64,000 nt of DNA from WHTK01 sp965197795 (GTDB lineage Bacteria; Chloroflexota; Dehalococcoidia; DSTF01; WHTK01), in NCBI GenBank assembly GCA_965197795.1, contig OZ240228.1, positions 1,612,001 through 1,676,000 on the forward strand, written 5' to 3'. Position 1 is the stretch's first letter; each line of letters opens with the position of its first letter. Below the pieces are notes generated by a model. It had not been told where the DNA came from, did not search any database, and was given only the letters and a program-made list of their open reading frames with translations. Positions 8,940 to 17,192 of this stretch are shown in pieces. The translations under genes and the position numbers were made by a program.

Positions 8940-9737
8940 CTAGGTCCCGATGCGGACCGCATCCACGTGATCGTTGATCGCCCGGATGATCGAGAGTGCG
9001 GTCAAGCGGCCGGTCTTGGGATTCTCGCTGGGAATGTTCTCGATGTGGACGGTCAGGAGCCCGAACTCGCCCCTAACCTCGATGTCGTGACAGTTGCGCT
9101 CGACGCCCGGGTCGGCCGAGATGCTGACCTCGGTGAGGTCGGGGCCGATTCCCGCCAGGCTGAGCGCGGCCGAGACGTTGAGGTTCTCCGGGAAGCCGCG
9201 CACCGCCTCTCTCGCCGGCCCGGTGAACAGCAGGCGTGGCTGAGAAAGGCCGTCAAGCGAGATCTGGTTCTCGATCAGAAACGGCGCGTTCTGCAACGCC
9301 GCCGGTGGCTTCCGGCTGACCAACCGGACGTAGTCGACACGGCCCGCGCAAGCGGCCTTGACGCCATCCAGGCCCGCGATAGCGCCCGACGGAATAATCA
9401 GACGGCACCCCTTCGTACTCGCCAGTTCGAACAGATCGGCATCGTCCAGCAGGCCGCCGACGCTGATCACCATGAGGTCTTTGCCGGCCTCGAACGTCCG
9501 TCGCGCGAGGTCCGGCACGATGTGCCCTCCGGCGGCCTCGACGACGAGGTCGCAGCGGTCGATGAGGTCCGGCAGCTCGAGCAGCCACGGAGGCTGCCGT
9601 AGCGATGCGAGGAACTCGAACGCGGGGCCGGCGCTTCTGCTGGTCACGCCGGTGACCGGCGTATGAAGAACCGCGTTGTCGGCGGCACGAAGGATTGCCC
9701 TCCCGATTGAACCGCAGCCAACGATGCCGATGGACAT
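8940..9737 (-). CDS. nadX: L-aspartate dehydrogenase
   Basis: About 265 residues with an N-terminal Rossmann motif (IGIVGCGSIGRAI) and the AspDH C-terminal domain (NLNVSAALSLAGIGPD, a NCHDIEVRG segment with the catalytic-region His, and NPKTGRLTALSII). Known family members oxidise aspartate to iminoaspartate with NAD(P), feeding quinolinate and NAD synthesis, or work in amino-acid catabolism. ATG 9737 begins exactly at the Rossmann strand; the longer upstream frame is not needed. It lies 16 bases downstream of the AhpD-like selenoprotein candidate on the same strand, so the two are probably one operon. No nadA/nadC genes are nearby. Confidence 0.85.
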   Translation of the reverse strand: MSIGIVGCGSIGRAILRAADNAVLHTPVTGVTSRSAGPAFEFLASLRQPPWLLELPDLIDRCDLVVEAAGGHIVPDLARRTFEAGKDLMVISVGGLLDDADLFELASTKGCRLIIPSGAIAGLDGVKAACAGRVDYVRLVSRKPPAALQNAPFLIENQISLDGLSQPRLLFTGPAREAVRGFPENLNVSAALSLAGIGPDLTEVSISADPGVERNCHDIEVRGEFGLLTVHIENIPSENPKTGRLTALSIIRAINDHVDAVRIGT

Positions 9738-9753
9738 TGCTCGGCCCTGGAGC

Positions 9754-10659
9754 CTAGCTAGGCGCGCTGGCCGGGGCCGGTGCGCCGGGGCCGTGCGAGT
9801 GCTCCAGGCGTCCGCCCTCAGCGAAGTCGCCGACGCTGAGGTTCTCGTAAGGCGCCTCCAGCCGCATGCCGTGTGCAACCGTGTTGAAGGCGAGCGCATG
9901 CATGGTCATTGCCGTGGCTTCTACGATCGCCCGGTCATCCAGACCGCAGGAATGTCGCAGGAACTGGGTCTGGTAGGCGATCCAGTATGGGCTCTGCCGG
10001 AACACGGCAATTGCGAAGGCCGCGCAACCCTTCGCCATCTCGTCGAGGACGCCATCGCCGAGGATCAGCCGGTTCTTTTGCCACACGGCGTCGAGCAGAC
10101 GCGGGTGATGCGCGAAGGCGCGCCACACGTTCGGCACCCTGTCCACGTTCAAGACCGATCGGGCCCAGGTTCGTATCTCGCCCAACCTGGCCGCCGCTTC
10201 GGGCGCCGAGGTCTCGTCCAGCAACTCGACGGATGCCGCGGCCGGCGCGGCCGGCTCCTCGGGAAGGTCGGGCGCCAGCTGGAACGCCGCAGCGCCCGCC
10301 GTCAGGCTGGCCATGTGCTCCGCAATGGCCGCGACCTCGGCGACCGCACGCTCGCTACCCGTCAGCCGCAGCACCGCGGCCGAATGCATCGTGAGTCAAT
10401 ATTCACAACTGTTGGTCATCGAGACCGCTACGTGCATTGCCTCCTTGGCAAGCTGCGGTAGCTTTCCCTGGAAGCGATAAGACTGGCTGGCCTCCACGTG
10501 GTTGGCTTCCAACCACGCTGGCCAATGCGTCTGCACGCCAAAGATCGATGGATTGAGCATCTGCTCGGCGGACATACCCATACGCTTGGCGATTCGCTCC
10601 AGAATGGCGAGGTCGTCATCGGAGAAGTCAGACAGCCGCGGCGTGTGGAGAGTAGTCAC
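9754..10659 (-). CDS. AhpD/carboxymuconolactone decarboxylase-like protein, probable selenoprotein (CxxU)
   Basis: Two open segments in the same frame are separated by one TGA at 10396-10398. Read through, they give about 301 residues: an AhpD-like core with ...MTNSCEY-TGA-LTMHSA, then a second AhpD-like domain lacking the cysteine pair. The TGA sits exactly where AhpD proteins have the second Cys of CxxCxxxH (Cys85, TGA88, His92), the position of the reactive cysteine. A SECIS-like hairpin follows (see 10362-10383). GTG 10659 has GGAGG 6 bases upstream. I infer selenocysteine. The alternative is a Cys-to-stop mutation in a decaying gene. A peroxide or disulfide reductase role is likely by family. 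Confidence 0.75.
10362..10383 (-). promoter_or_regulatory. SECIS-like hairpin in coding sequence
   Basis: On the minus strand, 12 bases after the TGA, TCGGCCGC pairs with GCGGCTGA (8 pairs including one G-U) around the loop GGTGCT. Bacterial SECIS elements have a stem-loop just 3' of UGA with G in the first loop positions, about 16-37 bases downstream; this loop starts 21 bases after the UGA with GG. The fit is by eye, not by folding software. Confidence 0.55.
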
Positions 10660-10691
10660 CGTAAGCCTCCGCTGGGGTCATCGTTCCGCTG

Positions 10692-10697
10692 ACTATA
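10692..10697 (-). promoter_or_regulatory. -10 box for the AhpD-like/nadX operon
   Basis: TATAGT on the minus strand lies 32 bases before the GTG start at 10659, leaving room for the GGAGG site. A weak -35 (GATTGT) lies 16 bases further upstream. Supported only by position and consensus. Confidence 0.35.
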
Positions 10698-10818
10698 CCA
10701 TCGCAGATCGAGGACAATCGGGGAGGTCCATAAGCTTGGCCAGGGACCGAACCGGTGTTACAACCGGTCCGGATCTAACTCGGGCGACTTCGAGGTGACG
10801 ACAGCTTCGCCAGCGGCC

Positions 10819-11231
10819 CTAACGAGCCCTAAAGCCGCCATCAACCACCATGGCGAGTCCGGTAACGTAGGAGGCCTCCTTCGAAGCAAGGTAGCAGACC
10901 GTCGAAGCGACTTCCTCCGGACTGCCCCAACGCTGCGCTGGCACGATCTGTCGCAGGCGCTCGTCGCTCATTTCCAGATCTCGAGCGGACCCAGGTCCTC
11001 GACCGCTCCGGCCACCGCTCGGTCGATGTCGGCGGCACTGCTCGTATCGGCCTGGAACGCACTGGCCGTTACGCCCTTATCGGTGATCAAGTCGATCGTT
11101 TCCTGCGCCGAACCTGCGTTGATGTCGACCGCCGCAACACTCGCCCCCTGCCTGCTGAGCGCCAGCGCGACAGCGCGACCTATGCCCGAACCGGCGCCCG
11201 TAACGACGGCCAGCTTGTCCTGAAACGTCAT
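10819..11231 (-). pseudogene. Short-chain dehydrogenase with internal deletion
   Basis: The 5' part starts at ATG 11231 (AAGGAGG upstream) and encodes a normal SDR N-terminus with the TGAGSGIG cofactor motif to about residue 86. The 3' part, from about 10971 to 10819 in another frame, is a normal SDR C-terminus (QRWGSPEEVASTVCYLAS ... VTGLAMVVDGGF). The whole middle, including the NNAG strand and the Ser-Tyr-Lys catalytic triad, is missing. Compared with a usual 250-residue SDR, about 110 residues (roughly 330 bases) have been lost. It cannot be an active oxidoreductase. Confidence 0.85.
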
Positions 11232-11326
11232 GACCCCCTCCTTGCCCCGGTGTGAGGCGCTTTACCTCGCCACTCAGACTATTCTGCGTCAAGCGAATTC
11301 GTGATAGCCAAGCAGGAGGTACCAGA

Positions 11327-11712
11327 ATGGCCTGGCGAGAGAGCTATGACATCCCCAACGTCCGGCACGAGGCTCCTATACCGATGGCGGCCAAGGTTGG
11401 CAATTGCGTCAACACGTCCTGGATTCCTGGACGCAGCATGGAGACCGGTGACCTCCCGCCCTCCGTCGAGGACCCAGCGCGCAACTGTCTACGCAACCTC
11501 GAGTACGTGCTCGCCCAAGGCAGGCGCCAAGCCCTCCGACGTACTGAAGGTGACGGTCTTCATCAAGAGCGACGATAACCGTGGGGCGATCAATCCAGCC
11601 TGGATCGATATGTTTCCCGATGAACGCAACCGCCCCGCTCGTCAGCAGAGCGTCATTGAGACGCTCAACTTTCGACATCCAGATTGAGGCTTTCGCCATA
11701 GTGAGCGATTGA
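11327..11712 (+). pseudogene. RidA/YjgF-family protein with two frameshifts
   Basis: ATG 11327 has an ideal AGGAGGT site. The sequence spreads over three frames: MAWRESYDIPNVRHEAPIP ... LEYVLAQ, then AGAKPSDVLKVTVFIK ... RPARQQSVIETL, then FDIQIEAFAIVSD ending at 11712. One extra base near 11519 and one near 11667 explain it. Together they make a RidA-family trimer-forming protein of about 128 residues; authentic RidA hydrolyses reactive enamine/imine intermediates. The order of motifs is normal, so decay is recent. Confidence 0.8.
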
Positions 11713-11794
11713 GCGGGTTCAGTCCCAACCTTGCTGGTGCCGTTACCGCCGCCTCTGCCCCAGTAATGCGTCAATGAGCGCCCAGCCGCACCCG

Positions 11795-12199
11795 CTACTC
11801 TTCCGGCTGCCAGCCCGTGAAGTGAGGGCCATCGGGCTCACGGTACTCTCGCAGGGCAAGCTGCGGGCCGCCGGGATCCTGGATCACGGCCTGCCTGCCG
11901 TAGAAGGTGCGCGCCTTCCAGATCGGTCGCGTGACCTCGATGCCCTTGGCCGTGAGATCGGCGATGGCGGCGTCGAGGTCGTTGACGACGACGCCCAGCA
12001 AGTAAGCAGTTGGGCGCTCGGCATCAATGGGCATCGCCTCGTGCCGGGACAGCTCGAACAACGTATCGCCGATGCCGGCGTAGGTCGTCGTGCCGCGCTG
12101 CTGCAGATAAAAGCCCATTGTGTTGGTAAGAAAGTCCAGGCTCTTGTCGAAGTCCGTGACTGGATACGTGATGTGGCTGACGTTACTAACTCTGAACAT
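11795..12199 (-). CDS. VOC family protein
   Basis: Intact 134-residue VOC domain beginning MFRVSNVSHITYPVTDFDKS and ending with the typical DPGGPQLALREY segment. The first metal-ligand His (SHITYPV) is present; the C-terminal Glu of many glyoxalases is not obvious. It is one of three VOC genes in the window, none close enough to another to look like a recent duplicate. The reaction is unknown. Confidence 0.8.
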   Translation of the reverse strand: MFRVSNVSHITYPVTDFDKSLDFLTNTMGFYLQQRGTTTYAGIGDTLFELSRHEAMPIDAERPTAYLLGVVVNDLDAAIADLTAKGIEVTRPIWKARTFYGRQAVIQDPGGPQLALREYREPDGPHFTGWQPEE

Positions 12200-12401
12200 G
12201 CGTCACCTCTTTATGCTCCGTCACTGGCAGGCTGGAGCACCATCGCACCAACCATCCCGTCGCGCTCGATCGGCCATCGATCCACCTACGGCCGCCGCGT
12301 CCAGGCGCACTGCTCAGTGAAGGCAGCATCTACATCCTGAAACCCGCCGATGGCAAAGTCTACAGGAGACGACGCTCACTGGGTCGTTAGAGCGACCGGC
12401 G

Positions 12402-12656
12402 TCAGGTAGCGGTTTTCTCCTCGGCTCCCGCCTCGGCAGTGACGTATTTCTCTTGCATGTTGTCGAGCATGCTCCGGCAGTGGCGCAGCATGAACCTGCG
12501 TCGCTCGGGACCCATCTGTACGAAGCACGAGTCCATCATTTTCGGCATGACATGCTCCATCATGTGCTCCATCAACCTCGGCGACCGCTCAGGTATCCGG
12601 CGAGCGAGCTTCATTGCCATGAGGACTACCAGGGCAATCACCAGCAGTCGCTTCAT
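12402..12656 (-). CDS. Small Met/Arg-rich membrane-anchored protein
   Basis: About 84 residues: an N-terminal hydrophobic helix (LLVIALVVLMAMKLA) followed by an amphipathic Met-rich segment (LMEHMMEHVMPKMMDSC) and a charged tail. ATG 12656 is chosen since GGAG lies 6 bases before it; an upstream in-frame start at 12680 is less likely. No family is recognised. The MEHMMEHVMPKMM spacing of His and Met could bind metal (copper-like), which is speculation. It lies directly downstream of the DUF1059 gene on the same strand and may be co-transcribed. Confidence 0.55.
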   Translation of the reverse strand: MKRLLVIALVVLMAMKLARRIPERSPRLMEHMMEHVMPKMMDSCFVQMGPERRRFMLRHCRSMLDNMQEKYVTAEAGAEEKTAT

Positions 12657-12699
12657 GTCGGACTCCAGTCCCCGCACCAATCACGTGTCAAGCTCCCGG

Positions 12700-12927
12700 C
12701 TACGTCTTTAACACGCGAAAGGCGCCGGAAAGCTTGCTGGCTTCCTGCTTGAGCATCTGTCGAACTTGTTCTCGTAGCGCTGGCGTCCTCTCATGGCTGT
12801 GAGCGCTCACGGCATGATCCACGGCAGCGTCGAGGACTTCGTCTTCTTGTCCGGAAATCGTCAGCGAGCAATTGATATCGCTCGGGAACTGCCGGCAGTC
12901 AGCCACATACCTCTTCTCGGTGGTCAT
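12700..12927 (-). CDS. DUF1059 family small protein
   Basis: 75 residues matching the DUF1059 pattern: an N-terminal CRQFPSDINCSLTISGQEDE segment with two cysteines, then AAVDHAVSAHSH. The Cys and His residues suggest small-metal binding, but no function is established. It is followed 43 bases on by the Met-rich membrane protein, both read leftwards. Confidence 0.8.
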   Translation of the reverse strand: MTTEKRYVADCRQFPSDINCSLTISGQEDEVLDAAVDHAVSAHSHERTPALREQVRQMLKQEASKLSGAFRVLKT

Positions 12928-13236
12928 TTCTTACTTCTCCTTGTGAATGATTTCCCGCGTCGCTTTCTAAGAGGCAACGCAACCCGTTCCCTCTTTCACC
13001 CAAAGCAGTACCACAAGCATCTGCCTGATGTGAGCAGATGGCATCAGGCCGAACGGCACATTCTGAGCTTACACCGGAGTGAACCGGGAGATGTACTCGG
13101 AACACTGTGCTATCTCTACGCTTTAGCAGGCCTCTGTGCCCGTTTCCAGCGCAGGATGCTAACTACTTAGTTGAGGCCAGCATCGTTTATCGTTCCGTGC
13201 AAAGCCAGAAGCTCACACGCCGGCGTAAATGGGCGA
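12928..13236. other. Intergenic region, no gene seen
   Basis: About 300 bases between the divergent DUF1059 and CDGSH genes. It is less GC-rich than its surroundings and has no open frame with a good start and recognisable product. It presumably holds the DUF1059 promoter. Confidence 0.5.
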
Positions 13237-13266
13237 TTGTGACCGGCAAGCGTCCGTGGCTACAAT
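13237..13266 (+). promoter_or_regulatory. Promoter of CDGSH protein gene
   Basis: TTGTGA (13237-13242) and TACAAT (13261-13266) are separated by 18 bases, a good sigma70-type match. The -10 lies about 84 bases before the likely GTG start at 13350. Confidence 0.45.
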
Positions 13267-13349
13267 GGCCCCTCGCGGTCAGCCCACACCCGCTGCTCCA
13301 GAGCCCAGGGAGGTCACGCGATCTAGATGAGACGCTAAAGAAGGTCACC

Positions 13350-13571
13350 GTGACCGACGGCGGGCCGTACATGGTGGAGGAAGGCACTTCGATAGGCGAC
13401 CACGAAGGCAAGCCCATCGCCGCGACTGGCGTCTACTTCAAGTGCCGCTGTGGAGGCTCGAAGTCCAAGCCGTTCTGCGACGGCACCCACAAGACCAACA
13501 ACTTCAACGGTCAGGAGTTCGCCAGCAAGGACAAATTCAGCTCCAGGAAAGCACTCCCCAGCCTTCCGTGA
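13350..13571 (+). CDS. CDGSH iron-sulfur domain protein
   Basis: About 73 residues with one complete CDGSH motif, CRCGGSKSKPFCDGTH, which ligates a [2Fe-2S] cluster by three Cys and one His. GTG 13350 is favoured because AAGAAGG precedes it and the product then starts MTDGGPYMVEEG; the open frame extends further upstream but without family similarity. Small bacterial CDGSH proteins are linked to redox and iron-sulfur transfer. The 3' end overlaps by 35 bases the 3' end of the converging SnoaL-like gene. Confidence 0.85.
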   Translation: MTDGGPYMVEEGTSIGDHEGKPIAATGVYFKCRCGGSKSKPFCDGTHKTNNFNGQEFASKDKFSSRKALPSLP

Positions 13572-13929
13572 TCTTGTTGTCTTCGATCCGGAACGTGGTT
13601 ATACCGCTGACGGAAACGGCGGCGCCCGAAGGCTTTACACCCTGAAACTCGGCCACTTGCACGGCTTGAGCGATGAAGCGACATTTGACGTGGTCGCCAT
13701 CGGCATTTAGGTCCTCGATGCTGAAGGCGACATCTGTAAAGGCTTCCTGCAGAATGCAGTATTCCGGGCCAACCCTGCCGCTGCCGTGGGCGTGATTCAC
13801 GCCAGGTGGACCGTGACAGACGAAATCCACGACGAAGATCTCTATCGCTACGGAAGGCGGATTGGGGACGCTAGTCCCCTCATGGAAGATCCGGCGCACC
13901 AGGGCCATGTTGTCCTCTTCAACGGACAT
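13537..13929 (-). CDS. SnoaL-like/ester cyclase family protein
   Basis: 130 residues with the NTF2-like cone fold pattern of SnoaL/ester cyclases: VDFVCHGPPG, LQEAFTDVAFSIEDL, HVKCRFIAQAVQ, GITTFRIEDNKITEGW. Such proteins include polyketide cyclases, isomerases and many uncharacterised stress proteins. It converges on and slightly overlaps the CDGSH gene. No pathway partner is visible. Confidence 0.75.
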   Translation of the reverse strand: MSVEEDNMALVRRIFHEGTSVPNPPSVAIEIFVVDFVCHGPPGVNHAHGSGRVGPEYCILQEAFTDVAFSIEDLNADGDHVKCRFIAQAVQVAEFQGVKPSGAAVSVSGITTFRIEDNKITEGWGVLSWS

Positions 13930-14056
13930 CTCTTACCTCCAAGTTCGTTTCAGGGTCAACGCGAAACGCAGCGGCCTCCTGAGTTTTGCGGAGCGGTTTA
14001 TCATTTCCGATGCATCGGATCATGTCAACGAGCCGAAATCTCCTCGCGTGACCCCC

Positions 14057-14086
14057 TTGCACTTCGCCTGCGCTTTGCCCCAAAAT
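14057..14086 (+). promoter_or_regulatory. groEL promoter
   Basis: TTGCAC (14057-14062) and CAAAAT (14081-14086), spaced 18 bases, precede the CIRCE operator and the groEL start. The match is moderate, but the position immediately upstream of CIRCE supports it. Confidence 0.45.
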
Positions 14087-14090
14087 GCCC

Positions 14091-14117
14091 TTAGCACTCG
14101 CCTCGGTTGAGTGCTAA
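14091..14117 (+). promoter_or_regulatory. CIRCE operator (HrcA binding site)
   Basis: A perfect CIRCE element: TTAGCACTC, 9 bases, GAGTGCTAA. CIRCE is bound by the HrcA repressor, which is released when chaperonin is titrated by unfolded protein. It sits about 40 bases before groEL, so groEL here is HrcA-controlled. No hrcA gene is in the window. Confidence 0.95.
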
Positions 14118-14158
14118 CCCCGATACATAAAATCAGCTAACCATCCAGGAGGTCCGGC

Positions 14159-15760
14159 ATGGCAAAGCAGCTGCTCTTCGACCAGGACGCCCGAGCTGCC
14201 ATGAAGGAGGGCATCGACGCCCTGGCAGAGGCCGTCAAGATTACCCTTGGCCCCAAGGGACGCAACGTCGTCCTCGACAAGCGCTTCGGCGCACCCACGA
14301 TCACCAACGACGGCGTCACGATCGCCAAGGAAATCGAGCTCGTTGACCCGTTCCCCAACATCGGCGCCCAGCTGGCCAAAGAGATCGCCTCCAAGACCAA
14401 CGACATCGCCGGTGACGGCACCACGACCGCGACCGTGCTCGGCCAGTCGATTGTCGCCGAAGGCCTCAAGAACGTCACCGCCGGCGCCAACCCGATGGCC
14501 CTCAAGCGCGGCGTCGAGAAGGGCACCGAACAGGTCGTCGCGCGCCTGCGCGAGCTCGCCACGCCGGTTACCGAGCGCGAGCAGATGGCGCAGGTCGCCT
14601 CGATCTCCGCCAACAACGACGAAGCAGTCGGCGATCTCATCGGCGAGTGCATCGAGAAGGTCGGCAAAGACGGCGTCGTCACTGTCGAAGAGTCGAAGAG
14701 CATCCACACCGAGGTCGAGTACGTCGAAGGTATGCAGTTCGACCGCGGCTACATTTCGCCCTACTTCGTGACCAACTCCGACAAGATGGAAGCAGAGCTC
14801 GAAGAGCCCTACATCCTCGTCACGGACAAGAAGATCACCGCCATCGCCGATATCCTCCCGATGCTAGAGAAGGTGCTCAAGGTCACCAAGGAACTCCTGA
14901 TCATCTGCGAGGACTGCGACGGCGAAGCGCTCGCCACCCTGGCTGTCAACAAGCTACGCGGCACGATGAACGTCGTCGCCGTCAAGGCGCCTGGCTTCGG
15001 CGACCGCCGCAAGGAAAACCTCGGTGACATCGCCGCCCTGACCGGCGCCAAGGTGATCAGCGACGACCTCGGCCGCCGCCTCGACTCAGTCGAGGTTGAG
15101 GACCTCGGCCGCGCCAGGCGCATAGTCATCGCCAAGGACGAAACCACGATCGTCGAAGGCCACGGCAACCGCGAAGACATCGATGGCCGCATCGTCCAGA
15201 TCAGGGGCGCACTTGAAAACACGACCTCTGACTGGGACAGTGAGAAGCTCCAGGAGCGCCTCGGCAAGCTGGCCGGCTCCGTCGCCGTCATCAAGGTCGG
15301 CGCCGCGACCGAAGTCGAGTTGCGTGAGCGCAAGCACCGCGTTGAGGACGCCCTCAGCGCCACCCGTGCTGCCATCGAAGAGGGCATCGTGCCCGGCGGT
15401 GGCGTCGCGCTGATAAACGCCCAGGACATCCTCGACAACCTCGTGCTCGACGGCGACGAGCGCACCGGCGTGGTCATCCTACGCCGCGCCCTGGAAGAGC
15501 CACTGCGCCGCATCGCGGTCAACGCGGGCCAGGACGGCTCGGTCATCGTCCAGGAGGTCCGCACCCTGCCCGCCGGTCAGGGTTACGACGCCGCTCGTGA
15601 CGACTTTAGCAACATGCTCGAGCGCGGCATCATCGACCCACTCAAGGTCACACGCTCGGCGCTTGAGAACGCCGTCAGCATCGCCGGTATGGTCCTGACC
15701 ACCAACTGCCTGGTCACAGACCTGCCCGACAACAAGGGCGGCGGAGCCCCGGGCTACTAA
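14159..15760 (+). CDS. groEL: Chaperonin GroEL (60 kDa subunit)
   Basis: 533 residues, intact, with the ATP-binding segment DGTTTATVLGQSIV and the apical/equatorial signatures expected of group I chaperonins (AALEEG-type hinge AAIEEGIVPGGGVAL). The AGGAGG site 6 bases upstream supports ATG 14159. The C-terminus ends GGGAPGY without the usual Gly-Gly-Met tail. There is no groES in front of it, although the CIRCE element is, so the co-chaperonin must be encoded elsewhere and this may be one of several groEL copies. A folding chamber role in the cytoplasm is established for the family. Confidence 0.97.
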   Translation: MAKQLLFDQDARAAMKEGIDALAEAVKITLGPKGRNVVLDKRFGAPTITNDGVTIAKEIELVDPFPNIGAQLAKEIASKTNDIAGDGTTTATVLGQSIVAEGLKNVTAGANPMALKRGVEKGTEQVVARLRELATPVTEREQMAQVASISANNDEAVGDLIGECIEKVGKDGVVTVEESKSIHTEVEYVEGMQFDRGYISPYFVTNSDKMEAELEEPYILVTDKKITAIADILPMLEKVLKVTKELLIICEDCDGEALATLAVNKLRGTMNVVAVKAPGFGDRRKENLGDIAALTGAKVISDDLGRRLDSVEVEDLGRARRIVIAKDETTIVEGHGNREDIDGRIVQIRGALENTTSDWDSEKLQERLGKLAGSVAVIKVGAATEVELRERKHRVEDALSATRAAIEEGIVPGGGVALINAQDILDNLVLDGDERTGVVILRRALEEPLRRIAVNAGQDGSVIVQEVRTLPAGQGYDAARDDFSNMLERGIIDPLKVTRSALENAVSIAGMVLTTNCLVTDLPDNKGGGAPGY

Positions 15761-15779
15761 AGGCCGCCGAAGGCAACAT

Positions 15780-15812
15780 CGCGGGGAGGTGTGGTAAACC
15801 CACACTTCCCTG
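15780..15812 (+). terminator. Hairpin downstream of groEL
   Basis: An imperfect inverted repeat (GGGAGGTGTGG and CCCACACTTCCC around TAAA) lies about 20 bases after the groEL stop, followed by a short T-containing stretch. It is a plausible transcription terminator without a strong T-run. Confidence 0.45.
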
Positions 15813-15879
15813 CTTCATTTTCCTGACTCCGGTAGCACCTTCCGCTCCGAAGACGGATAATCAAAAGTGGGAGGCAAAC

Positions 15880-16350
15880 ATGTACAGCGAAAACGGCGTC
15901 CTGGTTGATTTCGACGAGATCAGCAAACTCCTCACCACCGCTGACGTCTTCGCCGTTGGCTTCGCCTCCTTCCCGGAGCGTCTCATCGTCGACACGCGCT
16001 CCAACGAACGCGAGGCGCCGATGATCCAGGTCGTCGAGCCGGCACGCTCCGCCCGCGACCGCATGGTCTGGCTCAGCCGCCGCCGTCCCTCGCTTGGCGC
16101 CCCGGAGGGCTTCAGCTTCTTCGCCTGGCCTCATTCACCCGACTTCATGGTGCAATCCGGCATTTGGGACCGCATCCGCCGCACCGTCGGCGCCGAGTAC
16201 GACACCGAGGTCTCCGTCCAGTGCGACCTCGCGATCAAGCAGCTACACAACCTCGACCGCGAGACAACCTTCGCGCTGCTCAAGGGCGAGCACTGCCTCA
16301 CGCTCTGGCCGCCGCAGGAAGACGATGAGGGCGAAGACGAAACGGCTTAG
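15880..16350 (+). CDS. Conserved hypothetical protein
   Basis: 156 residues, soluble, starting at ATG 15880 with GGGAGG upstream. No family is recognised. Features: an acidic N-terminal half, a basic RMVWLSRRRPSLG stretch in the middle, an aromatic FSFFAWPHSPDF segment and an acidic tail (EDDEGEDE). A perfect hairpin follows the gene, which suggests a single-gene transcript. Function unknown. Confidence 0.7.
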   Translation: MYSENGVLVDFDEISKLLTTADVFAVGFASFPERLIVDTRSNEREAPMIQVVEPARSARDRMVWLSRRRPSLGAPEGFSFFAWPHSPDFMVQSGIWDRIRRTVGAEYDTEVSVQCDLAIKQLHNLDRETTFALLKGEHCLTLWPPQEDDEGEDETA

Positions 16351-16384
16351 CGCGCTCCCTCCGCGTCCGACTCAACGAATCATC

Positions 16385-16412
16385 AGAAGACCTGCCAAAT
16401 GGCAGGTCTTCT
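16385..16412 (+). terminator. Rho-independent-type hairpin
   Basis: Perfect 12-bp stem AGAAGACCTGCC / GGCAGGTCTTCT with an AAAT loop, about 35 bases after the hypothetical gene. The T-run is short, but the stem is strong. Confidence 0.75.
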
Positions 16413-16518
16413 TCGATCGCGGGCATCCCACAATGCCGATGCTGCTCACAACGCCATCACCGGGTATCCTGACGCAGTCCGGCTCGCGGATAAATTCACG
16501 CCAACCTCTGGAGGATAA

Positions 16519-17081
16519 ATGCCGAAAACCCGCACACTCTTAGCCCTTGTTCTGCTTCCACTACTCGTATTCCTCGTCGCCTGCGGCGGCGGTGACGACG
16601 ATGGCGATAACGCAATAGCGATCAGCCCACCGCCAGTGATGCCAGCTCGGCTGGCTCCGGCGGCACCAGCTCTGGCGGCGGCACGGGTGGCGGCGGTGGC
16701 AGCACCGACGCCGCTACGATCCTCGGTAACTGCCCCGAGCTGCTGAGCATGTTTGGCGCCTTCACGGCGGGGGCCTTTGCCAACCCCAGTTCGGGCAACG
16801 CTGGCGACGACCTCGAGACGGTGGCAGACATTTTTCAGAACGCGGCCAACAACGCGCCTTCGGAGATCCAGGCCGACATGCAGGTCCTAGCAGATGCCTT
16901 CACGAGCTACAACAACGCGCTCCAAGACCTCGGCATAGACTTTTCCAACCCGGCTTCCTTCGCTGCTTTGGACGCCGGCCAGCTGGCTCCGTTCCAGGCT
17001 GCACTCGAGTCCTTCGACACACCAGAGCTGGAACAGGCTTCCGACAACCTCGACGCCTGGTTCACCGAGAACCGCGAATAA
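16519..17081 (+). pseudogene. Lipoprotein, frameshifted near 16613
   Basis: ATG 16519 has a GGAGG site. The first frame encodes a lipoprotein signal peptide (LLVFLVACGGG) and acidic linker, then runs into low-complexity Ala/Pro and stops. In another frame the expected Gly/Ser linker (SSAGSGGTSSGGGTGGGGST) continues into a helical domain (CPELLSMFGAFTAGAF ... QASDNLDAWFTEN) ending at 17081. One base lost near 16613 joins them. The mature domain is all-helical with no family recognised. If translated from an internal start it would lack export. Confidence 0.75.
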
Positions 17082-17105
17082 GCAAGCAAGACCCCGTATC
17101 AACAC

Positions 17106-17131
17106 GGAGGCTCCCGCTAGCGGGAGCCTCC
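17106..17131 (+). terminator. Perfect terminator hairpin
   Basis: GGAGGCTCCCGC and GCGGGAGCCTCC form a perfect 12-bp stem around a 2-base centre, 25 bases after the lipoprotein stop and followed by TCGCTTT. It isolates the lipoprotein transcript from the ROK kinase gene. Confidence 0.75.
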
Positions 17132-17192
17132 TCGCTTTGCAGTCGTTGATTAGACGCGACCTGAGGCAATGTTCCCCGTACAATTAGTGCGC

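Noticed and set aside
10396..10659. 87-residue protein ending at the TGA as a separate gene
   Set aside because: It stops in the middle of the AhpD active-site motif, and the rest of the domain follows in the same frame, so it is one interrupted or recoded gene.
12240..12391. A frame ending SIYILKPADGKVYRRR between the VOC and Met-rich genes
   Set aside because: No start codon with a ribosome site and no recognisable domain; too short to support even a gene relic.
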